Shown one piece after another: positions 61,817 to 64,000 of a stretch of 64,000 nucleotides of DNA. The stretch's first letter is position 1. Each line of letters starts with the position of its first letter. The notes under the pieces are model-generated. The model saw only the letters and a program-made list of their open reading frames with translations, was not told the DNA's origin and made no database searches. Position numbers and translations under genes: made by a program. Source of the DNA: Actinostola sp. cb2023 (taxonomy: Eukaryota > Cnidaria > Anthozoa > Actiniaria > Actinostolidae); the NCBI GenBank assembly GCA_033675265.1, contig JAUJYZ010000325.1, positions 744,001-808,000 on the forward strand. Reading direction: 5' to 3'.

Positions 61817-64000
61817 TCCATTTTATATCCACAAAACCCCCCATCACCCCATCCCCCACCACCACCACCCACCCCTATGTTGATGGGTTGGAAATATCGT
61901 GTCTGAGCCAGTGGTTTTGATCTAATTCACATATTTCTGAGGGGTACACAGGCAGCCCAACCATTCCTTTTGAGGCTACTAAATAAGGAAATAAAATGAT
62001 ATTTGCGTCTTTTTTATGGGTTTCCTGTGGTAGAGCGCGCGCGCGCGCATTTATATGTTGGGTTCCCTGTGTTGAGTAACATATAATGTTGGGATCCCTG
62101 TGTACCTCCTGCGGGACGCGCCCGCAGCAAATGTGTATATTTACACAAGGTATGAAACTCCAGTCACGTGATGGCCTGATGAGCGCCGCATGTATGTGGT
62201 GCACTTTTCCGTGAGCCGAATAGCCGAAGTCGTCGAACGCTACAGGCCCGTGGGGGGTACCCAGGGTTAAGTCGTCATTTTGTCGCTAATGGCGGGGCAT
62301 GGAAGAGAAAGTTCATATCAAGAAAGACTGATTTTTTCGGTGTAAACGTTGGGATTCTATTCCCTATTCATGGTAAGTTTAGACGTTCACAATTCATGTC
62401 AACTTTAAGTCAACTTAGAAGAGATTTGACGGTTTTAAAGTAGTCCTTTTTCATTTTGAATGGTGGAGAAAGTTTGGATGTGTTGTCCTCGACATGTGAG
62501 CCTGAAAGTTTTGTTGAAACTGAAGCTGAACTAAAAGTATTTTTGTCAAGGTTATTACGTAGTATTTGCTCTAAATGTTCTCTAATAAAAGGACTTGCCT
62601 ATACTAGGGCAGAAGGGCTGCTTATACTCCTCAACAAATCAGTTTTTTTTTTTTCATAAATTATGCAGAACTGATTTGACTTGTGTAGTTTTGTCAGTGA
62701 TCGAAATACACTTCAACAAGGAACCTCTTTCAACTGACTGACTTTACTTTATCTGTTTAAACATTACTGACTCTCTCATCTAGAAAGTGTTTGACGTAAT
62801 TTTGTACTTTACTTATAGTTCTTCTGACACAAGGGAACGGCCAACACAGCATAAACCATCTGAAGCAAAAATATAGACGAACTCAAATTCACTGACATCG
62901 AAGGAGACATGAATGGCGATGGACTCGTGAAGCTGCCGTGAACTAAAACATTAACAATTGTTCGTTATTGTCATTGAAATAGCACAACACATTTAGCAAA
63001 TAAGCTTACTATCATCTGAGAGAAACAGAGTAATTTTCGCTTCCAACTGTGATGTTTGTTATTCATTCACAACTTGTCGATTGTGTATAATATTTATTTA
63101 ATTGTTGTTATCCAGGTATTAGTATTACTGATCAATATAGTGAATAAATTGTACAGAAAGAACGGCGAAAACAGTGTGTAAAAGCTAGTAAACTTATTGT
63201 TGAAATAAATACGTTTGTTTGTCATTTTGTGTACAAGTACTGATAGCAAAAATGTGTTGTGCAGTACTAAATATTGAGACTATTCAGCATTAATAAAACA
63301 CAATGCGTCAATTTTGAAGATTTTAATCGATAAAAATCAAAATACAATACAAATACTTTACAGAAGTCAAAACAGAAAGCAAATAAAGTATATTTAGATG
63401 TTTTGATTTATGTTTAGTGAACATATAAATATTAAAACTTGCCAAAAAGAGCATAGTTCAGATTTGCCGACCGCTTGTCGATGTCCTCTCGAAGGTAAAA
63501 TCCGACTGTTTCACGGAAAAGTGCACCACATACATGCGGCACACATCGGGCCATCACGCTCAAAATTTCAAAAATTAGTTTCTCAGCGTACGTTGAAGTT
63601 AGACGACTGACACTTATAAGGTGTTTCGAGAATACGGTAAGGTTTAGTTATTCGAAGAAAAATTGAATGTTCACATCATAATGACAAAATTAGGAGCAAA
63701 AACGTATTTGTCACGTGACCTAGTTTCATACCTTGTGTAAATATACACATGTAGTGCGGGACGCGCGGGATGTGCACAGGAAGCCCAATATAGGATATTA
63801 CTCAGCACAGGGAACCCAACATATCTACGTATTATATATTGAGCGCGCGCGCGCTCTACCACAGGAAACCCATCAAAAAAAGACGCAAATATCATTTTAT
63901 TGAATTAGTAGCCTCAAAAGCAATGGTTGGGCTGCCTGTGGGGGTAGCTCAAATATTAACCCTTTTTTCTCCATTTTTTCTCCCTCACTAGGGGGGTAAA
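61817..64000. other. Right flank: foldback element and no confirmed gene
   Basis: Most of it is the large inverted-repeat structure at 61945-63945. Its unique core (62220-63490) contains a short open stretch (about 62456-62659) with two AATAAA motifs farther right (63139, 63205), but no recognisable protein family. Confidence 0.5.
61945..63945. mobile_element. 2-kb foldback with ~250-base modular inverted ends
   Basis: Left arm: CACAGGCAGCCCAACCATTC, GGGTTTCCTGTGGTAGAGCG, GGGTTCCCTGTGTTGAGTAA, GGGATCCCTGTG, TATTTACACAAGGTATGAAA. Right arm: the same in inverse order and orientation (TTTCATACCTTGTGTAAATA at about 63723 to GGTTGGGCTGCCTGTG at 63922). A further inverted pair (GTGGTGCACTTTTCCGTGAG near 62196, TTTCACGGAAAAGTGCACCA near 63512) lies inside. 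The enclosed 1.3 kb is not repeated in the window. Confidence 0.75.

Overview
The window is eukaryotic: spliced genes with consensus GT/AG introns, AT-rich non-coding DNA, many inverted-repeat elements and introns full of satellite DNA. It is most likely from a cnidarian, probably an anthozoan such as a stony coral or anemone. I infer this from metazoan-only gene families with vertebrate-like domain layout, and from a LINE fragment (20981-21297) whose C-terminal peptide resembles elements I know from coral genomes. No species can be named.

Layout. 1-14 kb: a cluster of four single-exon Tctex1-domain (dynein light chain DYNLT4/5-like) genes at 2070-2714(-), 6898-7428(+), 11434-12135(-) and 13373-13917(-). 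The last is frameshifted, and an intronless ankyrin-repeat gene (8615-10054, -) lies among them. 14-18 kb: no gene found; tandem and dispersed repeats. 18.3-32.9 kb: a complete 12-exon RAD23 gene (-) encoding 403 residues, with expanded 25-bp, ATC-rich and 14-bp satellites in its introns. 33-36 kb: promoter-like spacer containing a lone candidate first exon with a DSGIDS motif. 36.0-47.2 kb: a complete 10-exon polo-like kinase of the PLK2/3 type (+, 666 residues), again with satellites and foldback elements in its introns. 48.9-57.3 kb: a 6-exon ankyrin-repeat plus SOCS-box gene (+, 417 residues); its fifth exon has been partly copied, donor site included, into the following intron. 59.6-61.8 kb: a COA7-like Sel1-repeat gene (-) with a one-base frameshift and no N-terminal exon found. 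61.9-63.9 kb: a 2-kb foldback element.

The spliced genes do not form one pathway. RAD23 and the ankyrin/SOCS protein both belong to ubiquitin-proteasome biology, the PLK to cell-cycle and stress signalling, the Tctex1 proteins to dynein or ciliary motors, and COA7 to mitochondrial respiratory-chain assembly. All exon joins in RAD23, PLK and the ankyrin/SOCS gene keep frame when summed (1212, 2001 and 1254 nt), which strongly supports these hand-built models.

The most unusual non-coding signals are a dispersed 12-base module (GGGNTNCCTGTG) seen over 30 times, often in a fixed order with GC-rich linkers; the palindromic GTTGC-rich foldback family; the tandemly copied exon with splice donor; and the tandem copy of the 3' end of one Tctex1 gene.
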